From positions 1-8,540 of the forward strand of contig JAPTVL010000171.1 of assembly GCA_028065725.1 (NCBI GenBank): a stretch of 8,540 bases of DNA, written 5' to 3'. Position numbers and translations under genes: made by a program. How positions within the stretch are numbered: position 1 is the first letter of the stretch; every line of letters starts with the position of its first letter. Positions 1 through 6,616 of this stretch are shown here, piece by piece. The notes beneath the pieces are model-generated. The model was not told the DNA's origin, did not search any database, and saw only the letters and a program-made list of their open reading frames with translations. The stretch comes from Betaproteobacteria bacterium. GTDB lineage: Bacteria; Pseudomonadota; Gammaproteobacteria; Burkholderiales; Rhodocyclaceae.

Positions 1-1
1 A

Positions 2-214
2 TGGCTGATCAACGCCGGCGCCGACGTGCTCGCCACCAACGAGGGCGGCCGCACCGCGCGCCTGATGGCGAACGACAAGTTCTACGTGGACGTGATCAAC
101 CTGCTGACCGAAGCCGAGCGCCAGCTCGGCGTGCAGGAAGACGGCTCGTGCTCGTCGACCAAGAGCGTGGTGAAGCCGCAGGTGGTCAACCTGATGAAGC
201 CGACCACGCACTAA
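2..214 (+). CDS. Ankyrin-repeat protein, C-terminal end (5' partial)
   Basis: Reading frame 2 is open from the left edge to TAA at 212-214 and gives 70 residues; the start lies outside the window. The first residues, WLINAGADVLATNEGGRTA, fit the end of one ankyrin repeat (LL..GADV.A.N..G) and the start of the next (G.TA..LA). Ankyrin repeats bind partner proteins and have no catalytic role of their own. After about residue 42 the repeat pattern is lost and the protein ends in a polar tail with SCSSTKSVVKPQ. An internal GTG at 26 is unlikely to be the start because the ankyrin pattern is already present before it. The gene converges on the ParA-like gene, with 22 bases between the two stop codons. 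Partner and cellular location cannot be told from this fragment. Confidence 0.75.
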   Translation, partial: WLINAGADVLATNEGGRTARLMANDKFYVDVINLLTEAERQLGVQEDGSCSSTKSVVKPQVVNLMKPTTH

Positions 215-222
215 GTAATCGC

Positions 223-250
223 AAAAGGCTGGGGATTTAGCGCTCCAGCC
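223..250 (-). terminator. Likely rho-independent terminator of the ilvD-parA unit
   Basis: Read on the minus strand, GGCTGGAG (250-243) and CCCCAGCC (234-227) form an 8-bp stem with one G-U type pair and the 8-base loop CGCTAAAT. TTTT follows at 226-223. The stem and loop contain the ParA-like stop codon (239-237), so the hairpin overlaps the end of the gene. The T-run is short, so termination may be partial. On the plus strand the same hairpin has no T-run, so it probably does not end the ankyrin transcript efficiently. Confidence 0.5.
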
Positions 251-842
251 AGTCGAGCAATCCCTGCCACTGCTCGATATCGCGCTCGGCGATATGGTGC
301 GGCAGGTCGAACAGGCTCTTGCCCTCGAACGCGGCGTTGACGTAATGCTGGGTGTTGCGCAGGAACGCCAGCACCGGCAGGTCCTGCTGCAGCATGAACT
401 GCTCCAGCGTGACGCCGGCCCGGGTGCGCGGATCGACGCGCATGCCGACCACGCCGACGAAGGCATGCCCCTTGCGCACCGCCTTTTCGGCATGCAGCGC
501 GGCGAGAAAATCCTGACTGGCGCGGATGTCGAACAACGACGGCGCGATCGGCACCACCACCTTGTGCGCGAGCTTGAGCGCACGTTCCAGATTCTTGCCG
601 TGCAGGCCGGCGGGCGAATCGATCACCAGCCAGTCGCTGTCGTCCTTTTGTCCCTCGCGCAGCAGTTCGATGTCCGGCAGCGCCATCTCGCGCATCGCCA
701 GCCAGTGGGTGGCGGATTTCTGGCGGTCGAGATCCAGCATCGCCACGCGTTCTCCCGTTGAAGCCAGATAGCCGGCCAGGTTGGTCGACAGCGTGGTCTT
801 GCCGCTGCCGCCCTTGGGGTTGGCCACCAGAATCACGCGCAT
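237..842 (-). CDS. ParA/MinD-family ATPase (orphan, no ParB in window)
   Basis: A 201-residue protein of the deviant Walker-A ATPase family (ParA/MinD/Soj), cytoplasmic. Residues 10-17 are KGGSGKTT with the signature lysine K10. The switch I region is LDLDRQKSA (36-44), and Walker B is LVIDSPAGL (72-80) with D75. These ATPases dimerise on ATP and position DNA, protein complexes or organelles. At about 200 residues it lacks the N-terminal helix-turn-helix of large plasmid ParAs and is a small chromosomal type. The ATG at 842 is preceded by GGGGAGGG (853-846), a strong Shine-Dalgarno, and lies only 16 bases after the stop of the ilvD fusion, so the two are probably co-transcribed. No ParB or parS-like partner is visible, so its cargo is unknown. 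Family assignment is secure; the specific role is not. Confidence 0.9.
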   Translation of the reverse strand: MRVILVANPKGGSGKTTLSTNLAGYLASTGERVAMLDLDRQKSATHWLAMREMALPDIELLREGQKDDSDWLVIDSPAGLHGKNLERALKLAHKVVVPIAPSLFDIRASQDFLAALHAEKAVRKGHAFVGVVGMRVDPRTRAGVTLEQFMLQQDLPVLAFLRNTQHYVNAAFEGKSLFDLPHHIAERDIEQWQGLLDWLER

Positions 843-858
843 GCGCCCTCCCCTTTGA

Positions 859-3636
859 TTACAGCGACTCCACGCTGTACGTCACCGCCAGCGTGTGCGT
901 CTCGCCCGGCGCCACGGTGACGACGTTGTCCATCGCGTTGGCCGATTCGACGCAGACCATTTCGCGCCAGCCCGCACCCGATTTGCCGCGCCCCATGTCG
1001 CCCATCTTCTCGGCCTTCTCGGTCCAAGGCGTCCACACGATGGTGGACAGCGAACCGGTCTTGGCGATGCGGATGCGGCGCTTGAGGCCGGCATCGACGA
1101 TCACGCAGTCGGCTGGCGTATTCACGTAGACCCGGTCGACCTCGCCGTCGAACGTGACGTCGCCGCGCTGCGTCTTGCGCGCGAAGTTGTCGACCTTGTC
1201 GTGGAAGTCGCAGCCTTCCAGGCCGGCGACGCTCGCCGTACCAATATCGCTGATCTGCAGATAGGTGTGCAGTGCCTCGCCGATCTTCACCGGGGTATCC
1301 CCCGTGTTGGTGGTGGCCAGATGCATCTCCAGCTTGTCGCCGACGATCACGGTCAGCGTCAGTCGCGTGGCATGCGGCCACTGCGCGCGGGTCTGCTCGT
1401 TCTCGGCCAGCTGCAGGGTGATCTCGGTCCTGGCGTCGTTGCGCTTGCGGCTGCCGGTCACGGTCCACGGCACTGTGCGCGCGAAGCCGTGCGCGGGGTA
1501 GCCGGATTCCGTATCATGCGCGCCGAACCACGGCCAGCACACCGGCGCGCCGCCGCGGATGGATTTGCCGGCGGCGAACCTGGCGGCGTCGGACACCCAC
1601 ACCACCGGCTCCTGCTGCGACTTGGGACGGTAGCTCACCACGTGCGCGCCCTGCAGGCAGATCGTCGCGCGGCCGCCGTGGTTGTCGATGTCGGCGTAGG
1701 TGAGGCCGCCGGCGCCAATTCTGAAGCTCAGCTGACTGGGTATGGCGAAGCGCGCCAGCGGGTCGGCGTGCACCTGCGCCGCGGTCGGGTGTTCGACCAG
1801 GCTGACGTCGCGCACCGCACCGAAGGCGGCCGAGGTCGCCATCGCCGCATAGGCGCGCAGCGCAGGCGACACCTCGCGCGCACGGTTGACCGGTTTCCAG
1901 GCCTGCGCACCCTTGGCGTCCATCGCGGCGCGGCGGCGCTCGAGTTCGGTGGCGCTGAGGCGCACATTGATCGTGCGCTTGGGAATGTCGATGTCGATCG
2001 TGTCGCCTTCCTCGACGAGGCCGATAGTGCCGCCTTCCGCCGCTTCCGGTGAAGCATGGCCGATCGAGAGGCCCGAGGTGCCGCCGGAGAAGCGGCCGTC
2101 GGTGATCAAGGCGCAGGCCTTGCCGAGGCCCTTGGATTTCAGATACGAAGTCGGATACAGCATCTCCTGCATGCCGGGGCCGCCGCGCGGGCCTTCGTAG
2201 CGGATCACCACCACGTCGCCGGCGACGATCCTGTCGCCGAGAATGGCCTCGACCGCCGCATCCTGCGATTCGAACACGCGCGCCGGGCCGGAGAATTTCA
2301 GGATGTGCTCGTCGACGCCGGCGGTCTTGACGATGCAGCCGTCCTCGGCGAGGTTGCCGTACAGCACTGCGAGGCCGCCGTCCTTCGAGTAGGCGTGTTC
2401 GATGTCGTGGATGCAGCCGTTGACGCGGTCGTCGTCCAGCTTGGCGAAGCGGCGATCCTGCGAGAACGCGGTCTGCGTCGGCACGCCGCCGGGCGCGGCG
2501 CGGAAGTAGTCCTTCACGTCTTTGTCCGTGGTGCGGCGGATGTCGTAGACGTCGATCTGCTCGCCCAGCGTCTTCGTCAGCACGGTCGGCACCTCGCGGT
2601 GGATCAGGCCGCCGCGCTCGAGTTCGCCGAGGATCGCCATCACGCCGCCGGCGCGGTGCACGTCTTCCATGTGGTAGGTCTGGATCGACGGCGCGACCTT
2701 GGACAGGTGCGGCACGCGGCGGCTCATGCGGTCGATGTCGGCCATGGTGAAGTCGACGCCGGCCTCGTGCGCTGCGGCCAGCAGGTGCAGCACGGTGTTG
2801 GTCGAGCCGCCCATCGCGATGTCGAGCGCGATGGCGTTCTCGAACGCGTCGAAGCTGGCGATCGCGCGCGGCAGCACGCTGGTGTCGCCGTCGTCGTAAT
2901 AGCGGCGCGCGTTCCTGACGATCAACCGGCCGGCGGCGAGAAACAGGTTCCTGCGGTCGGCGTGGGTCGCCAGCAGCGAACCGTTGCCGGGCAGCGAGAG
3001 GCCCAGCGCCTCGGTCAGGCAGTTCATCGAGTTGGCGGTGAACATGCCCGAGCACGAGCCGCAGGTGGGGCAAGCCGAACGTTCCAGCTGCTCGACCTTC
3101 TCGTCGCTGAACTTGGCATCCGCTGCCGACACCATGGCGTCGACCAGGTCGAGCTTGATGACCTTGGATTCCCACACCACCTTGCCCGCTTCCATCGGCC
3201 CGCCGGAGACGAACACCGTCGGGATGTTCAGCCGCAGCGCGGCGTTCAGCATCCCCGGGGTGATCTTGTCGCAGTTGGAAATGCACACCAGCGCGTCGGC
3301 GCAGTGCGCGTTGACCATGTATTCGACCGAGTCGGCGATGAGGTCGCGGCTCGGCAGCGAATACAGCATGCCGCCGTGTCCCATGGCGATGCCGTCGTCG
3401 ACCGCGATGGTGTTGAATTCCTTCGCCACGCCGCCCGCTGCCTCGATCTCGCGCGCCACCAGCTGGCCCATGTCCTTCAGGTGCACATGGCCCGGAACGA
3501 ACTGGGTGAACGAGTTGGCGATCGCAATGATGGGCTTGTTGAAATCGCCATCCTTCATGCCGGTGGCGCGCCACAGCGCACGGGCACCGGCCATGTTGCG
3601 GCCACGGGTGGTAGTCCAGGAACGGTAGTCAGGCAT
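859..3636 (-). CDS. ilvD: Dihydroxy-acid dehydratase fused to a D-hexose-6-phosphate mutarotase (IlvD-YeaD type)
   Basis: One 925-residue frame. Residues 1-615 match E. coli-type IlvD nearly end to end. IlvD is the Fe-S enzyme that dehydrates 2,3-dihydroxy-acids to 2-keto acids in valine, leucine and isoleucine synthesis. Visible marks are [25 protein letters not shown] (C122), CPTCGSCSG (C189, C192, C195) and [17 protein letters not shown] (511-527). The N-terminal [10 protein letters not shown] lacks the extra cysteine of 2Fe-2S relatives, as in E. coli. Residues 622-925 are a complete hexose-6-phosphate mutarotase: [11 protein letters not shown] (661-671), [13 protein letters not shown] (693-705), [17 protein letters not shown] with probable catalytic H790, DRVYVN, and CVES with probable catalytic E897. 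Two full-length proteins are thus joined with no spare linker. The ATG at 3636 is preferred over GTG at 3645 because it matches the E. coli start. Stop-codon loss or sequencing error remains possible. Confidence 0.9.
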   Translation of the reverse strand: MPDYRSWTTTRGRNMAGARALWRATGMKDGDFNKPIIAIANSFTQFVPGHVHLKDMGQLVAREIEAAGGVAKEFNTIAVDDGIAMGHGGMLYSLPSRDLIADSVEYMVNAHCADALVCISNCDKITPGMLNAALRLNIPTVFVSGGPMEAGKVVWESKVIKLDLVDAMVSAADAKFSDEKVEQLERSACPTCGSCSGMFTANSMNCLTEALGLSLPGNGSLLATHADRRNLFLAAGRLIVRNARRYYDDGDTSVLPRAIASFDAFENAIALDIAMGGSTNTVLHLLAAAHEAGVDFTMADIDRMSRRVPHLSKVAPSIQTYHMEDVHRAGGVMAILGELERGGLIHREVPTVLTKTLGEQIDVYDIRRTTDKDVKDYFRAAPGGVPTQTAFSQDRRFAKLDDDRVNGCIHDIEHAYSKDGGLAVLYGNLAEDGCIVKTAGVDEHILKFSGPARVFESQDAAVEAILGDRIVAGDVVVIRYEGPRGGPGMQEMLYPTSYLKSKGLGKACALITDGRFSGGTSGLSIGHASPEAAEGGTIGLVEEGDTIDIDIPKRTINVRLSATELERRRAAMDAKGAQAWKPVNRAREVSPALRAYAAMATSAAFGAVRDVSLVEHPTAAQVHADPLARFAIPSQLSFRIGAGGLTYADIDNHGGRATICLQGAHVVSYRPKSQQEPVVWVSDAARFAAGKSIRGGAPVCWPWFGAHDTESGYPAHGFARTVPWTVTGSRKRNDARTEITLQLAENEQTRAQWPHATRLTLTVIVGDKLEMHLATTNTGDTPVKIGEALHTYLQISDIGTASVAGLEGCDFHDKVDNFARKTQRGDVTFDGEVDRVYVNTPADCVIVDAGLKRRIRIAKTGSLSTIVWTPWTEKAEKMGDMGRGKSGAGWREMVCVESANAMDNVVTVAPGETHTLAVTYSVESL

Positions 3637-3655
3637 GATGGTCACTCAGGCAATC

Positions 3656-3661
3656 TATAAT
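3656..3661 (+). promoter_or_regulatory. Candidate -10 box for lgt in the ilvD/lgt divergent gap
   Basis: A perfect TATAAT lies 42 bases before the lgt ATG, inside the 67-base gap between the divergent ilvD and lgt starts. No good -35 hexamer is seen at the expected distance (GCATGA at 3633-3638). On the opposite strand the same AT-rich patch reads ATTATAGAT and could serve ilvD, although it would leave a leader of fewer than 20 bases. No leader peptide or attenuator of the kind known from some branched-chain amino acid operons fits in this space. Confidence 0.4.
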
Positions 3662-3703
3662 CAGTCGGCCATTTTACCTGCCGCGCCCCCACCCGGACAC
3701 CTC

Positions 3704-4486
3704 ATGCTCATCCATCCGCAATTCGATCCCGTCGCCCTGCAGCTCGGGCCCGTCGCCATCCACTGGTACGGCCTGATGTACCTCGTCGCCTTCATGCAGG
3801 TCATCCTGCTCGGGCGCTGGTGCATCGCCCACCGGCCGTGGTCGGGCTGGACGCAAAAAATGCTCGACGACGTGCTGTTCTACGGCGTGCTCGGCGTCAT
3901 CCTCGGCGGCCGGCTGGGCTACGTGCTGTTCTACAAGCCGATGGAGTATCTCGCCCACCCGCTCGACATCCTCAAGCTGTGGGAAGGCGGCATGAGCTTC
4001 CACGGCGGTTTTCTCGGCGTGCTCGTCGCGATGGCACTGTTCGCGCATCGCCACCAGCTGCGCTGGCTTGCCGTCACCGACTTCATCGCCCCGCTGGTGC
4101 CGCTGGGGCTCGCCGCCGGGCGGCTCGGCAACTTCATCAACGGCGAACTGTGGGGGCGCGCCACCGACCTGCCCTGGGGCATGGTGTTCCCGCAGGCGGC
4201 CGACGGCATCGCGCGCCACCCCTCGCAGCTCTACCAGTTCGCCGGCGAAGGCCTGCTGCTGTTCGCAATCCTGTGGTGGTTTGCGCGTAAACCGCGCCCG
4301 GTCGGCGCCGTCTCCGGCGTGTTCCTCATCGGCTACGGGGCTTTCCGTTTCCTTGCCGAATTCGCCCGCGAACCCGATGCCTTCCTCGGCCTGCTGGGGA
4401 TGGGCCTCTCCATGGGGCAATGGCTGTCGCTGCCGATGATCGTTGCCGGCGTGCTGATGCTGCGCTGGGCGCAGCGTCAGGCATGA
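3704..4486 (+). CDS. lgt: Prolipoprotein diacylglyceryl transferase
   Basis: A 260-residue inner-membrane enzyme that moves a diacylglyceryl group from phosphatidylglycerol to the lipobox cysteine of prolipoproteins, the first step of lipoprotein maturation. The N-terminus [22 protein letters not shown] aligns with E. coli Lgt. The Lgt signature [14 protein letters not shown] sits at 139-152 (R140 corresponds to essential R143 of E. coli). MSFHGG holds H100 (E. coli H103), and GYGAFR holds R215 (E. coli R239). Several hydrophobic segments fit the seven-helix fold. It is about 30 residues shorter than the E. coli protein, mainly because a loop before RHPSQLY is short. The ATG at 3704 is chosen because homologous sequence begins there; the frame is open back to 3635, but that extension has no Lgt similarity. 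It diverges from ilvD and may be read through into the VanZ-like gene. No strong Shine-Dalgarno is seen. Confidence 0.96.
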   Translation: MLIHPQFDPVALQLGPVAIHWYGLMYLVAFMQVILLGRWCIAHRPWSGWTQKMLDDVLFYGVLGVILGGRLGYVLFYKPMEYLAHPLDILKLWEGGMSFHGGFLGVLVAMALFAHRHQLRWLAVTDFIAPLVPLGLAAGRLGNFINGELWGRATDLPWGMVFPQAADGIARHPSQLYQFAGEGLLLFAILWWFARKPRPVGAVSGVFLIGYGAFRFLAEFAREPDAFLGLLGMGLSMGQWLSLPMIVAGVLMLRWAQRQA

Positions 4487-4515
4487 TCGCCCCTCGGCAA
4501 ACAACCCTTACCGGA

Positions 4516-4603
4516 GTCATACCGGCGAACGCCGGTATCCAGTGGCGCGCGAAACAGGCCGTTGCCGGCAACGTGCTGGATTCCGGGTCAAGCCCGGAAT
4601 GAC
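4516..4603. repeat. Two-hairpin palindromic intergenic repeat (REP/BIME-like)
   Basis: The element begins GTCAT and ends ATGAC. Its inner edges are CCAG (4539-4542) and CTGG (4576-4579), so the whole unit is an inverted repeat. Each arm is itself a hairpin: ATACCGGC/GCCGGTAT (4519-4526 and 4531-4538, loop GAAC) and ATTCCGGG/CCCGGAAT (4580-4587 and 4593-4600, loop TCAAG), both with perfect 8-bp stems. Between them lies a 33-base spacer. The form GTCAT-hairpin-CCAG...CTGG-hairpin-ATGAC is a widespread interspersed repeat style in proteobacterial genomes. It sits between lgt and the VanZ-like gene, could act as a transcript-end or mRNA-stability structure for lgt, and supplies the likely start codon of the next gene. 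Confidence 0.8.
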
Positions 4604-4988
4604 GGCGCACGTATTGCAACGGCTGTGGCGTGGGCTCGGCTGGCTCGGCGTCGTCGTTACCCTGATGGTTTCGCTGATGCCGCCGGCGCTGGAGGTCGGC
4701 AGCGGCCACACCGACAAGATCGTCCACTTGGCGGGTTACGCCGTGCTGATGTTCTGGTGGGCGCAGCTCGTCACCCGGCAACGCTGGAAACTCGCCCTAG
4801 CCATCGTGCTGTTCGGCCTCGCCATCGAAGGGCTGCAGGGCCTCACCCCCGACCGCCTGCCCGACCTGCTCGACGCACTGGCCAACAGCGGCGGTGTCCT
4901 GCTCGGTTGGCTCGTCGCACGCCTCCTTCCCAATCTCCCCGAACACCTCTCCGCGCGCGGCGCAATACTTCCCGCACCGCATCGCTAA
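4599..4988 (+). CDS. VanZ-like family small membrane protein
   Basis: A 129-residue protein with about four hydrophobic segments (roughly 12-28, 41-58, 63-80 and 93-111), so probably an integral inner-membrane protein. Family marks are SLMPP (25-29), DKIVHLAGYAVL (39-50), and EGLQGLTPDRLPDLLDALANSGG (77-99) with conserved acidic residues. VanZ-like proteins are named after a teicoplanin-resistance protein, but most chromosomal members have no known function; nothing here suggests glycopeptide resistance. The ATG at 4599 gives a natural N-terminus and lies in the last bases of the upstream repeat. A GTG at 4542 would add 19 residues coded by the repeat (ARETGRCRQR...), which looks unnatural. 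No clear Shine-Dalgarno precedes either start. The gene ends 19 bases before the tRNA, and the tRNA promoter overlaps its 3' end. Confidence 0.8.
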   Translation: MTAHVLQRLWRGLGWLGVVVTLMVSLMPPALEVGSGHTDKIVHLAGYAVLMFWWAQLVTRQRWKLALAIVLFGLAIEGLQGLTPDRLPDLLDALANSGGVLLGWLVARLLPNLPEHLSARGAILPAPHR

Positions 4989-4997
4989 AGCTATAAT
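4969..4997 (+). promoter_or_regulatory. Candidate promoter of the tRNA-Ala gene
   Basis: A perfect -10 box TATAAT (4992-4997) lies 10 bases before the first base of the tRNA, with a weak -35 candidate TTCCCG (4969-4974) at 17-base spacing. The -35 region lies inside the end of the VanZ-like gene. The short leader fits a stable-RNA promoter. Confidence 0.55.
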
Positions 4998-5007
4998 TCA
5001 ACCCGTC

Positions 5008-5083
<76 letters not shown>

Positions 5084-5127
5084 CACTTCCAAGTCGCAAC
5101 GTTCATCCACGCGAATGGTGCGGCCTG

Positions 5128-5196
5128 TCAGGATCATTAAAATGGCGCGTCATTTCCGCTCAGATAGTGGTTACACATTGCGGCCCTTGATCCTGA
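5128..5196. promoter_or_regulatory. Spaced inverted repeat upstream of fic (possible operator)
   Basis: TCAGGATCA (5128-5136) and TGATCCTGA (5188-5196) are perfect 9-base inverted repeats 51 bases apart. Between them is a smaller one, AAATG/CATTT (5140-5144 and 5151-5155, 6-base spacer). They occupy the 131-base gap between the tRNA and fic, where a promoter would be expected, although no convincing -35/-10 pair was found. The rest of this gap shows no gene. Paired half-sites of this kind could bind a dimeric regulator; this role is inferred. Confidence 0.35.
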
Positions 5197-5213
5197 GCGC
5201 TTTCCAATAGCGC
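5197..5213 (+). promoter_or_regulatory. Short inverted repeat abutting the fic start codon
   Basis: GCGCT (5197-5201) and AGCGC (5209-5213) form a perfect 5-bp inverted repeat with a 7-base spacer, ending two positions before the ATG at 5215. No Shine-Dalgarno is present here. As RNA, the stem would cover the ribosome-binding position; as DNA, it could be an operator. Either role is inferred. Confidence 0.3.
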
Positions 5214-5214
5214 G

Positions 5215-6360
5215 ATGGATTTCCATCCCCGTTTTACCTACTCGCACGCCATGGTTCGTCACCTCGGGTTGATTGAATCCGCCCGCGCCGTGGTGAGCGT
5301 GCTACCGCTCCCGCCCGATCAGGAACTGCGCCTGCGACAGACCGCGCGTCAGCGGGCAACCCGGCACTCCACGCGAATTGAAGGCAACACGCTGAACTCG
5401 CAGGAGATTGGGCAGGCCGTGATAGCGGTCGGCAAAACCCAGACCGAGATGCAGCAGGAAGTCCGCAATTACTGGCGCGCGCTCGAATGGATCGAGGAAC
5501 AACTCGAAGCCAACCGGCAGCCTTCAGAGGAATATATCCGCCAGTTGCACAGCATCATTCTGGTACGCGGAACCGGACGGCGCGGCGTACGCAGCGAATA
5601 CCGCAAGGACGAGTGCCCGGTGGTCGATTCCGCCACGGACCGGATCGACTACGCGCCCCCTATGCCCCGGGACGTGCCGCCGCTGATGCAAGACCTTGTG
5701 CGCTGGTGGCGCAGCGACGAAGCCGCCGAGCTGCCCGGGCCGGTACGCGCCGGCCTTCTGGCACACCGTTTTGTCAGCATTCACCCGTTTGGCGACGGCA
5801 ACGGCCGCACGGCACGCGCGCTGGCGACAACCGAACTGTGGCGTAGCGGCTATGACATGCGCGGGTTTTTGTCGCTGGAAGAGCACTACACCGCCGACCT
5901 CAACGCCTACTACGACAATCTGCAAATGCGATTGCCCGTCAATTTTTACGACGGCCGCCACGATCCCGACCATAGCCAATGGCTGGGCTATTTTCTGGCG
6001 ACCATGGCCCTGGCCGCCGATAGTCTGCAACAGCAAGCCATTGCCCTACATGCGCCCGAACAGCATCCGGTTCCCCCCTGGGAATCCCTGCGCCGGGTGC
6101 AACAGCAATTGCTCAACCGCCTGCTTTTCCGCGGATTGGAAGAAGGCGAAAAAGCCATGGCCTTCAGCCCCGGCGATATGGTGGAATGGTTCGGCATTTC
6201 TCCAAACACCGCGCGAGACTGGTTGGGCAAATGGCGCGATGAAAATTTCGTTCAGCCCTTGCGCCCCGAAGCCGCACGTGTACGCGCCTATGCGTTAACC
6301 GAAAAATGGGAGACTTTAGTCAAAATGGCCCTGAATAACGCAACCCGTAACACAAGCTGA
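5215..6360 (+). CDS. Fic-domain protein (class II, probable AMP-transferase) with C-terminal winged helix
   Basis: A 381-residue cytoplasmic protein. The Fic core motif HPFGDGNGRTAR is intact at 190-201 (catalytic H190), the form associated with moving AMP from ATP onto hydroxyl side chains of target proteins. The N-terminal helix carries the inhibitory motif S52-T-R-I-E56-G57, matching [S/T]xxxE[G/N]; E56 normally blocks ATP binding, so this is a self-restrained class II Fic. Residues about 318-366 (FSPGDMVEWFGISPNTARDWLGKW...) look like a winged helix-turn-helix ending in a LTEKW segment, suggesting DNA binding and perhaps self-regulation. The ATG at 5215 fits the usual N-terminus (PRFTYS.AM...LG.IE.ARAVV) but has no Shine-Dalgarno. 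It lies between the tRNA and the hsd genes. Targets are unknown; a toxin-like or regulatory role in the defence locus is inferred. Confidence 0.92.
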   Translation: MDFHPRFTYSHAMVRHLGLIESARAVVSVLPLPPDQELRLRQTARQRATRHSTRIEGNTLNSQEIGQAVIAVGKTQTEMQQEVRNYWRALEWIEEQLEANRQPSEEYIRQLHSIILVRGTGRRGVRSEYRKDECPVVDSATDRIDYAPPMPRDVPPLMQDLVRWWRSDEAAELPGPVRAGLLAHRFVSIHPFGDGNGRTARALATTELWRSGYDMRGFLSLEEHYTADLNAYYDNLQMRLPVNFYDGRHDPDHSQWLGYFLATMALAADSLQQQAIALHAPEQHPVPPWESLRRVQQQLLNRLLFRGLEEGEKAMAFSPGDMVEWFGISPNTARDWLGKWRDENFVQPLRPEAARVRAYALTEKWETLVKMALNNATRNTS

Positions 6361-6364
6361 AACG

Positions 6365-6412
6365 ACAACCAAAAAACGGGTTTTCATATAAAACAATAGG
6401 TTGTGTTTTTTT
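6365..6412 (+). terminator. Possible terminator after fic
   Basis: ACAACC (6365-6370) pairs perfectly with GGTTGT (6399-6404), followed one base later by seven T residues (6406-6412). The 28-base loop is AT-rich and can fold further through AAAA/TTTT. The short stem and long loop make this weak. The patch begins just after the fic stop codon and is much more AT-rich than its surroundings. Confidence 0.35.
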
Positions 6413-6501
6413 GTTTGCGTTTTAACACCAGCCGCGGGCAACCCATTGGCACGATTAACCCAACCCGCTTTCAGGCAATACCCACAACAACCTGATTCGC
6501 C

Positions 6502-6608
6502 ATGCCCACACTGAACTGGATCGGCAAGGAAGCCGTCGTCAAACACCACAGGACATGCCGTTCCGCCTGCCGTCCCTGACGGCAAAAGTCGCAGCACAAA
6601 ATGATTGA
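6502..6608 (+). pseudogene. Remnant of the start of a type III-like DNA methyltransferase gene
   Basis: From ATG at 6502 the frame reads MPTLNWIGKEAVVKHHR, the characteristic N-terminus of site-specific adenine DNA methyltransferases of the type III-like family that pair with DEAD-box restriction helicases. Those proteins continue roughly D/E-x-PFRLL. Here the frame changes after R17 and stops at 6577-6579, but the next frame (from 6555) reads MPFRLPS, so one missing base after 6552 restores the family sequence. Similarity ends about there; the second frame stops at 6606-6608. Only about 23 of several hundred residues remain. The piece lies directly before the hsdM ribosome binding site and looks like a scar from replacement of one modification system by another. 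The family match is from memory of related proteins, not a search. Confidence 0.6.
6568..6584 (+). promoter_or_regulatory. Hairpin in the hsdM leader
   Basis: TGCCGTC (6568-6574) and GACGGCA (6578-6584) form a perfect 7-bp stem with the loop CCT. It lies 32 bases before the hsdM ATG and 24 bases before its AAGGG Shine-Dalgarno, inside the methyltransferase remnant. It could be an operator or an mRNA structure, or simply chance in GC-rich DNA. It is not followed by a T-run, so it is not a standard terminator on the plus strand. Confidence 0.3.
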
Positions 6609-6616
6609 AGGGTGAG

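Noticed and set aside
237..842. Plasmid origin or partition locus around the ParA-like gene
   Set aside because: There is no ParB, no iterated parS-like sites and no replication gene; the neighbours are chromosomal housekeeping genes.
895..2052. A 385-codon plus-strand open frame opposite the mutarotase half
   Set aside because: Shadow frame of the conserved mutarotase; no recognisable motif.
2056..3660. A 534-codon plus-strand open frame opposite ilvD
   Set aside because: It is antisense to strongly conserved IlvD sequence, and its product is dominated by repetitive V, A, R, H and D residues typical of shadow frames in GC-rich DNA.
3635..3703. N-terminal extension of lgt by 23 codons
   Set aside because: Homology to Lgt begins at the ATG at 3704, and the extension would overlap the ilvD start and the TATAAT box.
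4542..4598. Longer VanZ-like protein starting at GTG 4542
   Set aside because: The added 19 residues are encoded by the palindromic repeat and are basic and unlike the membrane family; the ATG at 4599 is preferred.
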